The notes beneath the pieces were generated by a model. The model was not told the origin of the DNA. It did no database searches and saw only the letters and a list, made by a program, of their open reading frames with translations. Both the position numbers and the translations under genes were made by a program. A stretch of DNA of 64,000 nucleotides from assembly GCA_026003175.1 (NCBI GenBank), contig BPGT01000002.1:620001-684000 (forward strand), read 5' to 3'. Shown here one piece after another: positions 30,135-39,133 of the stretch. Each line of letters begins with the position of its first letter. Positions within the stretch are counted from its first letter, which is position 1. This DNA comes from Armatimonadota bacterium. Its GTDB lineage: Bacteria > Armatimonadota > HRBIN16.

Positions 30135-30626
30135 ATGGGCAGTGTTTCCGAAGCCTCGCCGCTGGCTCTGCTGCAGGGCTACTCGGAGCACTCGGTAGAT
30201 GACAAGGGGCGCATCATCATGCCGCAGCGCTTCCGGGAGCTGTTCGGTCGCGCCTGCGTGATTACGCAAGGTTGGGATCGGAGCTTGTTCGTCTTTCATC
30301 CTGACACCTGGCAACAGATACGGGCGCACCTGGCACGCTATCCGTTTATCAACGAAAATGCCGTGCGACTGCAACGGTTTTTTATCTCCCCAGCAGATAA
30401 TGTAGATATCGATTCGCAAGGGCGTCTGGCGATTCCTGCGCATTTGCGCGAGTACGCCAGTATCAGTCTACCTACTTCTGAATCGCCCAGCACGGTGGTG
30501 ATTGTGGGAGCGCCCTACCGTCTGGAAATCTGGAGCAAGCAGCGCTGGAAACAAGTGAACGAGCAGGTTGAGGATAGCACCATCTTCCAGGCAGCAGCCA
30601 TACTTGGTGTGACACTGGAGCTATAA
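30135..30626 (+). CDS. mraZ: Transcriptional regulator MraZ
   Basis: The frame is open from 29994, but the promoter and operator lie inside it, so the start must be further down. ATG 30135 (163 residues) is chosen, though GTG 30084 is possible; the GGAGG before 30135 is unusually close. The two AbrB-like half domains are 'YSEHSVDDKGRIIMPQRFRE' and 'VDIDSQGRLAIPAHLREYAS', with the conserved 'DxKGRxxxPxxxR' in each. MraZ forms ring oligomers, binds DNA repeats and represses the dcw genes. It is two bases upstream of rsmH. The C-terminus is slightly longer than usual. Confidence 0.85.
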   Translation: MGSVSEASPLALLQGYSEHSVDDKGRIIMPQRFRELFGRACVITQGWDRSLFVFHPDTWQQIRAHLARYPFINENAVRLQRFFISPADNVDIDSQGRLAIPAHLREYASISLPTSESPSTVVIVGAPYRLEIWSKQRWKQVNEQVEDSTIFQAAAILGVTLEL

Positions 30627-30628
30627 CC

Positions 30629-31570
30629 ATGATGACCATGAACAGCCATACGCCTGTAATGGTACGCGAGGTGTTGCAATTACTGCGCCCACAGCCGGGG
30701 GAGGTATTTGTAGATGCTACGGTGGGGCTGGGAGGGCATTCAGTGGAGATTGCTCCTCGCCTGATACCCGGAGGTTGGCTCATTGGTATTGACCGTGACC
30801 CAAGCGCGCTGGAGGTAGCGGCACGACGGCTGGAGCAGTTCAGTGGAGCCATACGTGTCACGCTGGTACATGCGGATTTTCGCAAGTTGCCGCAGGTGCT
30901 GAGCGCGCGCGGGTTAGAGGGAGTAGACGGAGTCCTGTACGACCTCGGCGTCAGCTCAATGCAACTGGATAGCGCGGAGCGCGGGTTCAGCTTCCGGTTC
31001 GATGCACCGCTGGATATGCGCATGGACACCACTGAGGGTGGTATTACCGCAGCAGATATTGTCAACCGCTGGAGCGAGGTGGATTTACGCCAACTGATCC
31101 AGGAGTATGGAGAAGAACCCGCTGCGGCGCGCATTGCCCGAGCCATTGTGCAGAACCGTCCGATACTCAGTACCCAGCAGCTCGCTGTGCTGGTAGCGAA
31201 GACAGTAGGGCGCCGGGGAGGGCATATTCATCCGGCAACGCGCACTTTTCAGGCGTTACGCATTGCGGTCAACCGAGAGCTGGATGGTTTGCAGGAGGCT
31301 ATAGAGCAGGCGATCCATTGTTTGTTGCCGGGGGGGCGCATTGTAGTGCTGACCTATCATTCGTTGGAGGCGCGTGCGGTCAAGCGAGCTTTGCAGCGAC
31401 TCAGCGGTAAGTGCGTTTGCCCACCTTATGTGCCTGAGTGCCAGTGTGGGGCGAAGCGACTAATACGGGTTCTCACTCCTCACGCGCTTAAGCCAGATGC
31501 AGAAGAGGTCGCTCGCAATCCGCGCTCTCGAAGCGCGCAGTGTCGCGCTGCCGAGAGGCTTGAAGTGTAA
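30629..31570 (+). CDS. rsmH: 16S rRNA (cytosine(1402)-N4)-methyltransferase RsmH (MraW)
   Basis: This 313-residue SAM-dependent enzyme has 'HTPVMVREVLQLL' at the start, 'FVDATVGLGGHSVEIAPRL' as motif I, 'VDGVLYDLGVSSMQLDSAER' and 'PLDMRMDT'. The end is 'VVLTYHSLEARAVKRALQRL'. It methylates N4 of C1402 in 16S rRNA at the P site. ATG 30629 is two bases after the mraZ stop; nearby ATGs at 30632 and 30638 are alternatives. A Cys cluster ('GKCVCPPYVPECQCG') near the C-terminus, usual in this family, is present. Confidence 0.92.
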   Translation: MMTMNSHTPVMVREVLQLLRPQPGEVFVDATVGLGGHSVEIAPRLIPGGWLIGIDRDPSALEVAARRLEQFSGAIRVTLVHADFRKLPQVLSARGLEGVDGVLYDLGVSSMQLDSAERGFSFRFDAPLDMRMDTTEGGITAADIVNRWSEVDLRQLIQEYGEEPAAARIARAIVQNRPILSTQQLAVLVAKTVGRRGGHIHPATRTFQALRIAVNRELDGLQEAIEQAIHCLLPGGRIVVLTYHSLEARAVKRALQRLSGKCVCPPYVPECQCGAKRLIRVLTPHALKPDAEEVARNPRSRSAQCRAAERLEV

Positions 31571-31592
31571 TACGTACAACAAGGAGGGCGCA

Positions 31593-31940
31593 ATGGTCTT
31601 TCAACATGTCGTTCGGACGGGGGTGCGAGTACGTTCTAAAGCCGTCGCCGGATCCCGTGTTCTTTACGGGGCGCGTCTGTGGTGTACCCTCGTTGTGGCC
31701 GTTGGTGCGGTTGCGTATATTACAGCGTGCGGCTACGTGTACAACCTTTCGCGTGAGCGACACCGATTGATGGTGCAGCGGAACGAGCTGAAGCGGGAAT
31801 ACCTGCTTCTGCGTAGTCAGTGCGAAGCGTTGCGCAACCCGCTGCGTATCCAAAAGCAGGCAAAATCTTACGGTATGGTGCTATTGACCGAACCGCAGGC
31901 AGTGGCTGCCGCACCGGTTGTTCTGGCTCAGCGAAACTGA
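31593..31940 (+). CDS. ftsL: Cell division protein FtsL-like
   Basis: ATG 31593 is chosen because AAGGAGGG lies five bases upstream. The 115-residue protein has a basic N-terminus, one transmembrane helix (about 30-51, 'LVVAVGAVAYITACGYVYNL') and a short coiled coil ('RHRLMVQRNELKREYLLLRS'). The block 'NPLRIQKQAKSYGM' follows, the typical FtsL/DivIC end where the helix breaks. It would sit in the inner membrane and bridge FtsQ, FtsB and the FtsWI synthase. Position between rsmH and ftsI supports the call despite low sequence conservation. Confidence 0.8.
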   Translation: MVFQHVVRTGVRVRSKAVAGSRVLYGARLWCTLVVAVGAVAYITACGYVYNLSRERHRLMVQRNELKREYLLLRSQCEALRNPLRIQKQAKSYGMVLLTEPQAVAAAPVVLAQRN

Positions 31941-31959
31941 GCACAGGGGGTACCCGCTA

Positions 31960-33846
31960 ATGGCTGTGCGTCGACAAGGGCGTCGGTTTTCTCTTGAGGA
32001 CGCTCAGTGGAGATTGTTGCTGACCGGGTGGATAGTTACTCTACTTTTCTTCGGGGCGTGGGCGCGCTTGCTGTATCTGCAGACAGCCAAAGCAGATGCT
32101 TTGCGCACACAGGCACAGAGGTACGGAGGGCTGCGTAAGCGCGCATGGACGGTCTACGGGATGCGAGGAGCCATCAAGGACCGTCTGGGCAATGTGCTGG
32201 CAATGGACGTGATGTCCCTTTCTATCTACATCCGTCCTAAAGCGATCTCTGACGTGGAGCAGACATCCCGGCAGTTGGGCGCAGTGCTGGGCACGCCCGC
32301 TTCGGATATCGAGAGGCAGATTCTCCGGTGGAAAAGGCTTGTCGAGACGGCAGAGCAGAAAGATTCTTCAACACGACGTGATGAGACACGAAAGAGTGTC
32401 CCTCGCTCGTTCTCCCTGCAGAGGCAGCTGGTGGGCGAGAAAGCAAGGCGGTTGAAGGAAGCGATTGCTCGAGAGAGACAGCGCCTCAGTGAAGAGAACG
32501 AACAGCTTGCAAGTTCGCACGCAGGCGCAGATGTTCGGCTCACATCATGGCTGGATGGAGTGGATGTGGTGGAAGAACCGTGTCGTCGGTATCCATATGG
32601 AGCGATTGCTTCTGCTCTCATCGGTTTCACCAGCTTAGACGAGAAGGGCTTAGCAGGTATCGAGCATCTTTTTGAAGGAACGCTTGGCGCCAGGCACGGT
32701 CGGGTAGAGGGGGTGCTAGGGGCGAGAGGGCAGATAGTTGCCGGCACGCGGACAGTGCGGGTTCCAGCAAGAAACGGCAACGACGTGCAGCTGACCATCG
32801 ATGCGAATATCCAGAACATCGCCGAAGAGTGCTTGCAAGAAGTGATGCAAAAGCACCAGCCAGCTGGTGCGTGCGCTGTGGTGATGGACGTGCGCACCGG
32901 AGATCTACTTGCAGTAGCCAGTATGCCACGTATTGACCTGAATAACTGGCGACAGGAGTTGAAGCGATACGGATTGGGTGTGATGCGCAACATGGCAACC
33001 ACGTTTCTGTTTGAACCCGGATCCACGTTCAAGCCTATCACCATCGCGGCGGCAATGCAGGTTGGGTTAGTGGGAGATAACAGCCGTTTTTATTGTAAGG
33101 GTTCGTTGAAAATCGGTAGGCATACCATCCATTGTGCCCGACACGGTGGTTCGCGGGCGCACGGGCAGCAGAGCCTGAAAGAGGTGGTTGCCCACTCTTG
33201 CAACATCGCAACTGCCCAGGTTGGCATGAAGCTGGGGGCGCATGCTCTGTATGAAGCGGTGCAACGGTTCGGGTTGTTGGAGAAACCGGTAGCGGGCAGC
33301 TTGAGAGGCAGACTGGAAAAACCGGGCGATTGGGCGAAGATACGGCTGGCAAACGTCGCCTTTGGGCAGGGAGTTCAGGTAACGCCACTGGGGCTAGCAG
33401 CTGCCTACGCGGCGATAGCTAACGACGGCGTGTACGTGAAGCCCCGACTTCTGCTGAACGAGCCAACGGAAACGCGCGTCGTGCTGTCGCCGGAGGTTGC
33501 GCGTCACATGCGCGAGTACCTGAAGGCGGTCGTAGATGAGGGCACGGGTAAGCTTGCAGATGTGAGGGGATACGCGGTGGCAGGTAAAACGGGCACCGCC
33601 CAGAAAGTGGACCCGGGCAGGCGAGGGTACGCATCTGGTAAATACGTGGCGTCCTTCGTGGGCTTTGCGCCCGCCGATGCACCGCGTATCGTAGTGCTGG
33701 TAGCAGTGGACGAGCCACGTAACGGTTACTTTGGAGGCGCCGTAGCTGCACCCGCCTTTGCCAGAATCACCGAGCGAGTACTGGCGTACCTGGGCGTCCC
33801 TGCTATGCCCGATAAGCAAAAGCACGTATCGCTTTCCAGTCGCTAA
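31960..33846 (+). CDS. ftsI: Septal peptidoglycan transpeptidase (class B PBP, FtsI/SpoVD)
   Basis: This 628-residue protein starts at ATG 31960 behind AGGGGG. One transmembrane helix spans residues 24-43. The pedestal domain carries 'GMRGAIKDRLGNVLAMD', and a charged helical insert lies at about residues 125-185. Transpeptidase motifs are 'EPGSTFKPITI' (active Ser), 'VAHSCNIATAQ' and 'GKTGTAQKV'. It cross-links septal wall with FtsW. No PASTA domain is seen at the C-terminus, so it is closer to FtsI than to SpoVD/Pbp2x. Confidence 0.9.
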   Translation: MAVRRQGRRFSLEDAQWRLLLTGWIVTLLFFGAWARLLYLQTAKADALRTQAQRYGGLRKRAWTVYGMRGAIKDRLGNVLAMDVMSLSIYIRPKAISDVEQTSRQLGAVLGTPASDIERQILRWKRLVETAEQKDSSTRRDETRKSVPRSFSLQRQLVGEKARRLKEAIARERQRLSEENEQLASSHAGADVRLTSWLDGVDVVEEPCRRYPYGAIASALIGFTSLDEKGLAGIEHLFEGTLGARHGRVEGVLGARGQIVAGTRTVRVPARNGNDVQLTIDANIQNIAEECLQEVMQKHQPAGACAVVMDVRTGDLLAVASMPRIDLNNWRQELKRYGLGVMRNMATTFLFEPGSTFKPITIAAAMQVGLVGDNSRFYCKGSLKIGRHTIHCARHGGSRAHGQQSLKEVVAHSCNIATAQVGMKLGAHALYEAVQRFGLLEKPVAGSLRGRLEKPGDWAKIRLANVAFGQGVQVTPLGLAAAYAAIANDGVYVKPRLLLNEPTETRVVLSPEVARHMREYLKAVVDEGTGKLADVRGYAVAGKTGTAQKVDPGRRGYASGKYVASFVGFAPADAPRIVVLVAVDEPRNGYFGGAVAAPAFARITERVLAYLGVPAMPDKQKHVSLSSR

Positions 33847-33855
33847 GGCGTGCTG

Positions 33856-33861
33856 TATAAT
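33856..33861 (+). promoter_or_regulatory. Possible internal promoter before murE
   Basis: A consensus TATAAT lies in the 44-base gap between ftsI and murE, one of the larger gaps in the cluster. The -35 region (TTTCCA, 17 bases upstream) is weak. Confidence 0.35.
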
Positions 33862-33890
33862 ACGTAGGGTATCGCTCTGAGGTGAATAAA

Positions 33891-35369
33891 ATGCCGCGGG
33901 TTCTGCTATCCAAGTTAATAGAGTCGCTTCCCGAAGCCCATCTGATAGGTGCACCTGACGTTCGTGTGTGGGTAACGGACGTGGCTTACGACTCGCGTCA
34001 GGTGAAGCCAGGGGCACTTTTTGTAGCGATACCCGGACAGCGGTATGATGGGCACGACTTTGTGCAGGACGCACTGTCGCATGGTGCGGTAGCGGTGGTG
34101 GTAGAACGCCCTGTGGAGGTTGCTTCGGTGCCCGTGCTGCAGGTACCTTGTGCTCGAGAAGCACTCGCCCTGCTCGCCAACCGATTTTACGGTTCGCCGT
34201 CGCGTTCTCTGTTGCTGGTTGGGGTGACCGGAACCAACGGCAAGACCACGACCACACACCTTATCGCCCATCTGTTGCGGGCGAACGGTTTTCGTACGGG
34301 TACTATCGGCACGCTGGGGGCAGTACTGGACGCAGTAGGCGAAGTGCCTATATCACATACGACACCAGAATCGCCCGATATCCAGCGTGTGCTTTATACA
34401 GCTGTACAGCATAGGGTGCAAGCAGTGGTGATGGAGGTTTCCTCCCATGCGCTGCACCAGCATCGCACGCTGGGACTGGAGTTTGACGTCGCGGTATTTA
34501 CCAATCTGACCCAGGACCATCTGGACTATCATCAGACGATGGAAGAGTATGCACGAAGCAAACAACGGCTTTTCGTAGAGTATCCGCAGCGCAGCAGGAA
34601 GCGATTTCAGGCGGTGTTTAACCTTGACGATGCAACAGGCAGAAGGTGGTACGAGGAAACTATTTATACTCGATGGGGGTATGGGGTATCCAGCATAGAC
34701 GCTTCTGTGAGAGCTCTGGGGGTACGCTTGTTCCCCGATGCTGTGCAGATGCGCCTGGCAACCCCGGTGGGGGAGCGCGAGGTGCGCGTTCCGTTGGGCG
34801 GAGCGTTTCAGGTATACAACATCCTGGCGGCGATCACCGCCTCCTTCGCCTTGTCGCTTTCCCCCGAGGTGATTTTTGAGGCGCTGGGTGAGACGCCGCA
34901 GGTGCCTGGGCGATTTGAGATTATCCCCAATCGGCGCGGGATAACGGTTGTCGTGGACTACGCACACACTCCGGATGGGCTGGAAAACCTGTTGCGCTCG
35001 GCAAGGGCATTACAGCCCCGACGTCTAATTACTGTATTCGGTTGTGGCGGTAACCGCGACCGCTCCAAACGCCCCAGGATGGGGGCTATTGCCTCCGAAC
35101 TGGCAGACCTGTGTGTGGTCACATCGGACAACCCGCGTCACGAACCACCTGAAGCGATTATCGAGGAGATTTTGCAGGGCATCCCCCGGCGGGAAACGGT
35201 TCTGGTAGAGCAGGATCGGCGCAAAGCGATTGCTCTGGCTATCCAGCACGCGCAGCCGGGAGACATGGTGGTGATTGCGGGCAAGGGACATGAAACCGTA
35301 CAAATCGTCGGAGAGGAGCGGATCCCCTTTGACGACAGACAGGTTGCACGTGAGATTCTGGAAGGCTGA
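33891..35369 (+). CDS. murE: UDP-MurNAc-L-Ala-D-Glu:meso-DAP ligase MurE
   Basis: ATG 33891 is preferred over GTG 33882, since that GTG lies inside the GAGGTG ribosome-binding site. The 492-residue ligase has the ATP loop 'GVTGTNGKTTTTHL' near residue 113, 'EVSSHALHQHR', 'VVDYAHTPDGLENLL' and 'FGCGGNRDRSKRPRMG'. The motif 'DNPRHEPPEAI' is the DNPR signature of meso-diaminopimelate-adding enzymes, so the wall is predicted to be DAP-type. It acts in the cytoplasm, third step of stem peptide assembly, and is followed five bases later by murF. Confidence 0.92.
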   Translation: MPRVLLSKLIESLPEAHLIGAPDVRVWVTDVAYDSRQVKPGALFVAIPGQRYDGHDFVQDALSHGAVAVVVERPVEVASVPVLQVPCAREALALLANRFYGSPSRSLLLVGVTGTNGKTTTTHLIAHLLRANGFRTGTIGTLGAVLDAVGEVPISHTTPESPDIQRVLYTAVQHRVQAVVMEVSSHALHQHRTLGLEFDVAVFTNLTQDHLDYHQTMEEYARSKQRLFVEYPQRSRKRFQAVFNLDDATGRRWYEETIYTRWGYGVSSIDASVRALGVRLFPDAVQMRLATPVGEREVRVPLGGAFQVYNILAAITASFALSLSPEVIFEALGETPQVPGRFEIIPNRRGITVVVDYAHTPDGLENLLRSARALQPRRLITVFGCGGNRDRSKRPRMGAIASELADLCVVTSDNPRHEPPEAIIEEILQGIPRRETVLVEQDRRKAIALAIQHAQPGDMVVIAGKGHETVQIVGEERIPFDDRQVAREILEG

Positions 35370-35374
35370 ATACT

Positions 35375-36751
35375 ATGGAGATTATTACTCTGGATGATAT
35401 CGCAAAGGCTATTGGGGGCGTGCTCTCTGGGGAGCGAAAGCGTCCGGTAAGGGGCATCAGCATCGACAGCAGAACTGTTGAGCCAGACTACCTCTTCTTT
35501 GCGCTGCCAGGCGAGCATACAGATGGACACCGGTATGTACGCATGAGCGCGGAGCGAGGCGCAGCCGGGGCGGTGGTTTCGCAGCCGGTGGATGCCCCGA
35601 AAGGGTTCCCGCTTATCTATGTGGCAGATACCACGTGGGCGCTGGGCTGTTTCGCACGCTGGTATCGGGGTTTGTTCCGTATCCCCGTGGTGGGAATCAC
35701 AGGAAGCGCAGGCAAAACGACGACGAAAGAGATGACCGCCGCCGCCCTTAGCGCACGCCATAACGTGCTTAAATCGCCCCAGAACCTGAACACCGAAATC
35801 GGTTTGCCGCTGGCGATTGCCCAGCTGCAGAAGCACCACACGGTAGCTGTGCTGGAGATGGCGATGCGCGGTAGAGGACAAATCGACTGGCTGGCAACCA
35901 TCGCTCGCCCCACTATCGGTGTGATTACCAACATCGGTTGGGCACATCTGGGGCTACTTGGCTCACGGGATAACATCGCTCTGGCAAAGTCCGAGCTGCT
36001 GCACCGCCTGCCCGAGGACGGGGTGGCTGTGTTGAACGCAGATGACGATTATTTTGAGTTCTGTCGTCGGCAGGCACCTTGCCCGGTTATCTCCTTTGGG
36101 CGGCAACGCGCGGCAACGGTGCGTGCGGTGAAGGTGCGGTTGGAGCAAGACGGCAGGGTACGATGTATGGTGCGCCACAAGCGGGAGGTCGTTCCTCTGC
36201 GGGTTCCTGTGCCCGGCTTACATCATCTCAGCAACGCGCTGGCGGCTCTGGCGGTGGCGGTCGCACTGGAGGTTCCGCTTGCAGAAGCTACGGAAGGTCT
36301 ACAGCAGATGCAGGCAGCGGATAAGCGTATGCAGATTCATCATACCCCGAAGCAAATCACTGTGCTGGACGACACCTACAATGCTAACCCTGCTTCGGTG
36401 AGCGCGGCGTTGCATACGCTGGAGCACATGGCAAACGGCTGCAGGCGCGTGGTGGTGCTGGGAGATATGCTTGAGCTGGGCGATGAGTCGCCTCGGCTGC
36501 ATCGTGAGGTCGGGCGAGAGGCGGCGCGAATCGGCGCGGATATACTGGTTGCAGTCGGTGAAATGGCGGAAGAGGTGGTGCAGGGCGCGAAGAGCACAGG
36601 TCACGCTCCAGTATGCCTGACCTTTGTGGATAGTCGCACTGCAGCAGAGAACGTTCCTCGCTACCTGCAACCCGGCGACGTGGTGCTGGTCAAGGGGTCG
36701 CGTGCATTGCAGATGGAAATGGTTGTCAAAGCTATTTCCGAGGACTGTTGA
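35375..36751 (+). CDS. murF: UDP-MurNAc-tripeptide:D-Ala-D-Ala ligase MurF
   Basis: This 458-residue ligase has the N-terminal 'VRGISIDSRTVEPDYLFFAL', the ATP loop 'GITGSAGKTTTKEMTAAAL' (about residues 106-124), 'GVITNIGWAHLGLLGS' and 'VLDDTYNANPASVSAAL'. The end is 'LVKGSRALQMEMVVKA'. It adds the D-Ala-D-Ala dipeptide made by Ddl, whose gene lies further down the same cluster. ATG 35375 is five bases after murE. Confidence 0.92.
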   Translation: MEIITLDDIAKAIGGVLSGERKRPVRGISIDSRTVEPDYLFFALPGEHTDGHRYVRMSAERGAAGAVVSQPVDAPKGFPLIYVADTTWALGCFARWYRGLFRIPVVGITGSAGKTTTKEMTAAALSARHNVLKSPQNLNTEIGLPLAIAQLQKHHTVAVLEMAMRGRGQIDWLATIARPTIGVITNIGWAHLGLLGSRDNIALAKSELLHRLPEDGVAVLNADDDYFEFCRRQAPCPVISFGRQRAATVRAVKVRLEQDGRVRCMVRHKREVVPLRVPVPGLHHLSNALAALAVAVALEVPLAEATEGLQQMQAADKRMQIHHTPKQITVLDDTYNANPASVSAALHTLEHMANGCRRVVVLGDMLELGDESPRLHREVGREAARIGADILVAVGEMAEEVVQGAKSTGHAPVCLTFVDSRTAAENVPRYLQPGDVVLVKGSRALQMEMVVKAISEDC

Positions 36752-36752
36752 C

Positions 36753-37748
36753 ATGCTCTGGTTCTGGGTGGCGTTTGTGATAGCGCTGATTGTGGTGCTA
36801 GCAATGGGGGAGCCCACCCTGCGCGCGCTTGTTGCCATCAGGGCTGGGCAGGCTATTCGGGAAGATGCCCCAGAGCGCCACCGCACCAAAGCGGGCACGC
36901 CCACAATGGGAGGAATATTGATAGTAACGGGATTGGTGGCGGGCGTGCTGCTTTCGCTGGGAGCGCAGTCAGCTTTGTCTCAGCAAACGCTCACCAAAGC
37001 GTGGGACCCAGCGGTTTTTTGCACCACCGTGCTGGCGTTCGCGGGCATCGGTTTGCTGGACGACTATCTGATTATCCGGCGCGGTAAGAATCTGGGCTTG
37101 AAGGCACGCCAGAAGCTGCTTATGCAGTGCGCGGTTGCTGCGGCATTTGTGGCGTACCTCGCTCTGAACGCGGAGCCGGGTATTACCACCGCCTTGCAGG
37201 TAGGCGAGTGGCGTCTGGATGCGGGCGCGTGGTACTACCCGTTGGCGGTGCTTTTTATCGTTGCGTTGTCTAACGCGGTGAACCTCGCCGACGGACTGGA
37301 TGGGCTGGCAGCGGGGTTGTCGCTTATAGCGGCGTCCGCCCTGGGCAGCATCAGCGGCTTGCGAGAGAGTTCCTGGGTGCTGCAGGGCGCAGGTGCGTTG
37401 GGTGGAGCTTGCGCCGGTTTCTTGAACTTTAACCGCTACCCGGCGCGGGTGTTCATGGGAGATACTGGCTCGCTGGCGCTGGGGGCAGCTCTTGCGTTGG
37501 TCGCTCTGTTTGCCAAAGTGGAATTGGTTGCGCTGGTGGTTCTACTGGTCTTCTGGATAGAGATGCTATCGGTGATACTACAGGTGATTTCTTTCCAGGC
37601 GACGGGGAAACGGATATTCCGTATGTCGCCGCTGCACCATCACTTCGAGTTGCTGGGGATGCACGAAACGCGCGTAGTAATGGTGTTTTGGATAGCAGGT
37701 ATTATCAGCGCGGTAGCAGGTTACCTTATCGCGTGGATGAACGCATGA
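36753..37748 (+). CDS. mraY: Phospho-MurNAc-pentapeptide transferase MraY
   Basis: ATG 36753 is chosen one base after the murF stop, since the longer upstream frame lies inside murF. This 331-residue, ten-helix membrane enzyme moves phospho-MurNAc-pentapeptide to undecaprenyl phosphate, making lipid I. Signatures are 'ERHRTKAGTPTMGG', 'GIGLLDDYLIIRRGKNLGL', 'SNAVNLADGLDGLAAG', 'GDTGSLALGAAL' and the His-rich 'MSPLHHHFELLG'. The Asp residues in LLDD and NLADGLDG bind Mg2+. Confidence 0.93.
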   Translation: MLWFWVAFVIALIVVLAMGEPTLRALVAIRAGQAIREDAPERHRTKAGTPTMGGILIVTGLVAGVLLSLGAQSALSQQTLTKAWDPAVFCTTVLAFAGIGLLDDYLIIRRGKNLGLKARQKLLMQCAVAAAFVAYLALNAEPGITTALQVGEWRLDAGAWYYPLAVLFIVALSNAVNLADGLDGLAAGLSLIAASALGSISGLRESSWVLQGAGALGGACAGFLNFNRYPARVFMGDTGSLALGAALALVALFAKVELVALVVLLVFWIEMLSVILQVISFQATGKRIFRMSPLHHHFELLGMHETRVVMVFWIAGIISAVAGYLIAWMNA

Positions 37749-39133
37749 ACAAAGAGCACTGGCAGAACAAATACATACTGGTAGTGGGTATTGGGCGAAG
37801 CGGTTACGATGCAGCACGGGCGCTTCACGCTCTCGGCGCGCAAGTTACTGCCTGCGACGCCGGTCTGCCGCCTATGGCGGAGGATCTGGCGGAACTGGGA
37901 GTAAGCGTATTGACCCGCTGGCAGGCAGGATTGCCTGAACAACATTATGACCTTGTGGTAACTAGCCCCGGGGTCCCTGTGGACAACCCTGTTTTGCAGG
38001 AGGCAGTTCAGAGGGGTATTCCCGTCTGGTCAGAGGTAGAGCTGGCATACCATCTCAGCAAGGCTCCCATTATCGGCGTCACCGGCACCAACGGCAAGAG
38101 TACCACCGCTGCCCTAATTGCGCATATTCTGAACACGGCGGGCTATCGTGCAGTGCTGTGCGGTAACATCGCAGCAGAAGGCATGGAGCGCACCCTAACT
38201 GATGCAGCATTTCTGTCGCAGCCCGAAGAGATTCTGGTAGCTGAAGTAAGCAGTTTCCAGCTGGAGTGGGTACACGAGTTCCGACCGCACGTAGGAGTAT
38301 GGACAACACTTTCACCAGACCACCTGAATCGTCACACCTCCTTCGAGGAGTACGGGAGGATCAAAGCCAGGCTTTTCCGTCGCCAAACGGAGATAGATTT
38401 CGCCGTTGTGCCCGGTGACAACACGTTGATTCGGGGTCTGATAAAGACGCAGGCAAAATATATCTATTTTTCACATCAGAACATCAACATAAATGCAGAT
38501 CGTATGGTCTGGTGTGACGCAACCGGGGTATACTTAAAAAACGGAGAGGGGGATCGCCGTCTGTGCTCCATAGAACATTACCATCTGCGTGGCGAACACA
38601 ATCGGCGTAACCTGGCAGCTGCGGTTGCCGCCTGCCTCCCATGGAACATTGCTAACAACTATCTGGAAGAGGCTGTAAGCACTTTTCGACCACTGCCCCA
38701 TCGCATGGAATGGGTGGCGGAAATCGCCGGGGTGCAATATATCAACAACTCCATGTGCACCAACCTGGAGGCAGTGGAGGAAAGCCTGAAAGCAGTGCCT
38801 GCGCCGGTGGTGCTGATTATGGGCGGTGTAGATAAAAGTTACAGTGCTTTCGAAAAACTGGTGCCCCTTTTGCAACAAAAAGCGCGTGCTGTGGTGCTTA
38901 TCGGCGCAGATGCCATGCGCATAGAGAACCGGTTGCGTGTTGCGGGGTGGGAGCATAACGTCCGGTGTGATAGTCTGGAGGAGGCGGTGCTGTGCGCCCG
39001 CGACCTTGCGCATCCGGGGGATTGGGTGATGTTGTCGCCTGGGTGCGCTAGTTTCGATATGTTCACCGGTTTTCAGGAACGCGGGGATACATTTCGCCGC
39101 ATCGTGCACCAGCTGGAGGGGCGCAATGGGTAA
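37745..39133 (+). CDS. murD: UDP-MurNAc-L-alanine:D-glutamate ligase MurD
   Basis: ATG 37745 overlaps the mraY stop as ATGA. The 462-residue protein has the N-terminal Rossmann-like part 'YILVVGIGRSGYDAARAL', the ATP loop 'GVTGTNGKSTTAALIAHIL', 'EVSSFQLEW', 'SPDHLNRHTSFEEYGRIK' and a third domain with 'VVLIMGGVDKSY' and 'VMLSPGCASFDMFTGFQERG'. It adds D-glutamate as the second residue of the stem peptide. It overlaps ftsW by eight bases. Confidence 0.92.
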   Translation: MNKEHWQNKYILVVGIGRSGYDAARALHALGAQVTACDAGLPPMAEDLAELGVSVLTRWQAGLPEQHYDLVVTSPGVPVDNPVLQEAVQRGIPVWSEVELAYHLSKAPIIGVTGTNGKSTTAALIAHILNTAGYRAVLCGNIAAEGMERTLTDAAFLSQPEEILVAEVSSFQLEWVHEFRPHVGVWTTLSPDHLNRHTSFEEYGRIKARLFRRQTEIDFAVVPGDNTLIRGLIKTQAKYIYFSHQNININADRMVWCDATGVYLKNGEGDRRLCSIEHYHLRGEHNRRNLAAAVAACLPWNIANNYLEEAVSTFRPLPHRMEWVAEIAGVQYINNSMCTNLEAVEESLKAVPAPVVLIMGGVDKSYSAFEKLVPLLQQKARAVVLIGADAMRIENRLRVAGWEHNVRCDSLEEAVLCARDLAHPGDWVMLSPGCASFDMFTGFQERGDTFRRIVHQLEGRNG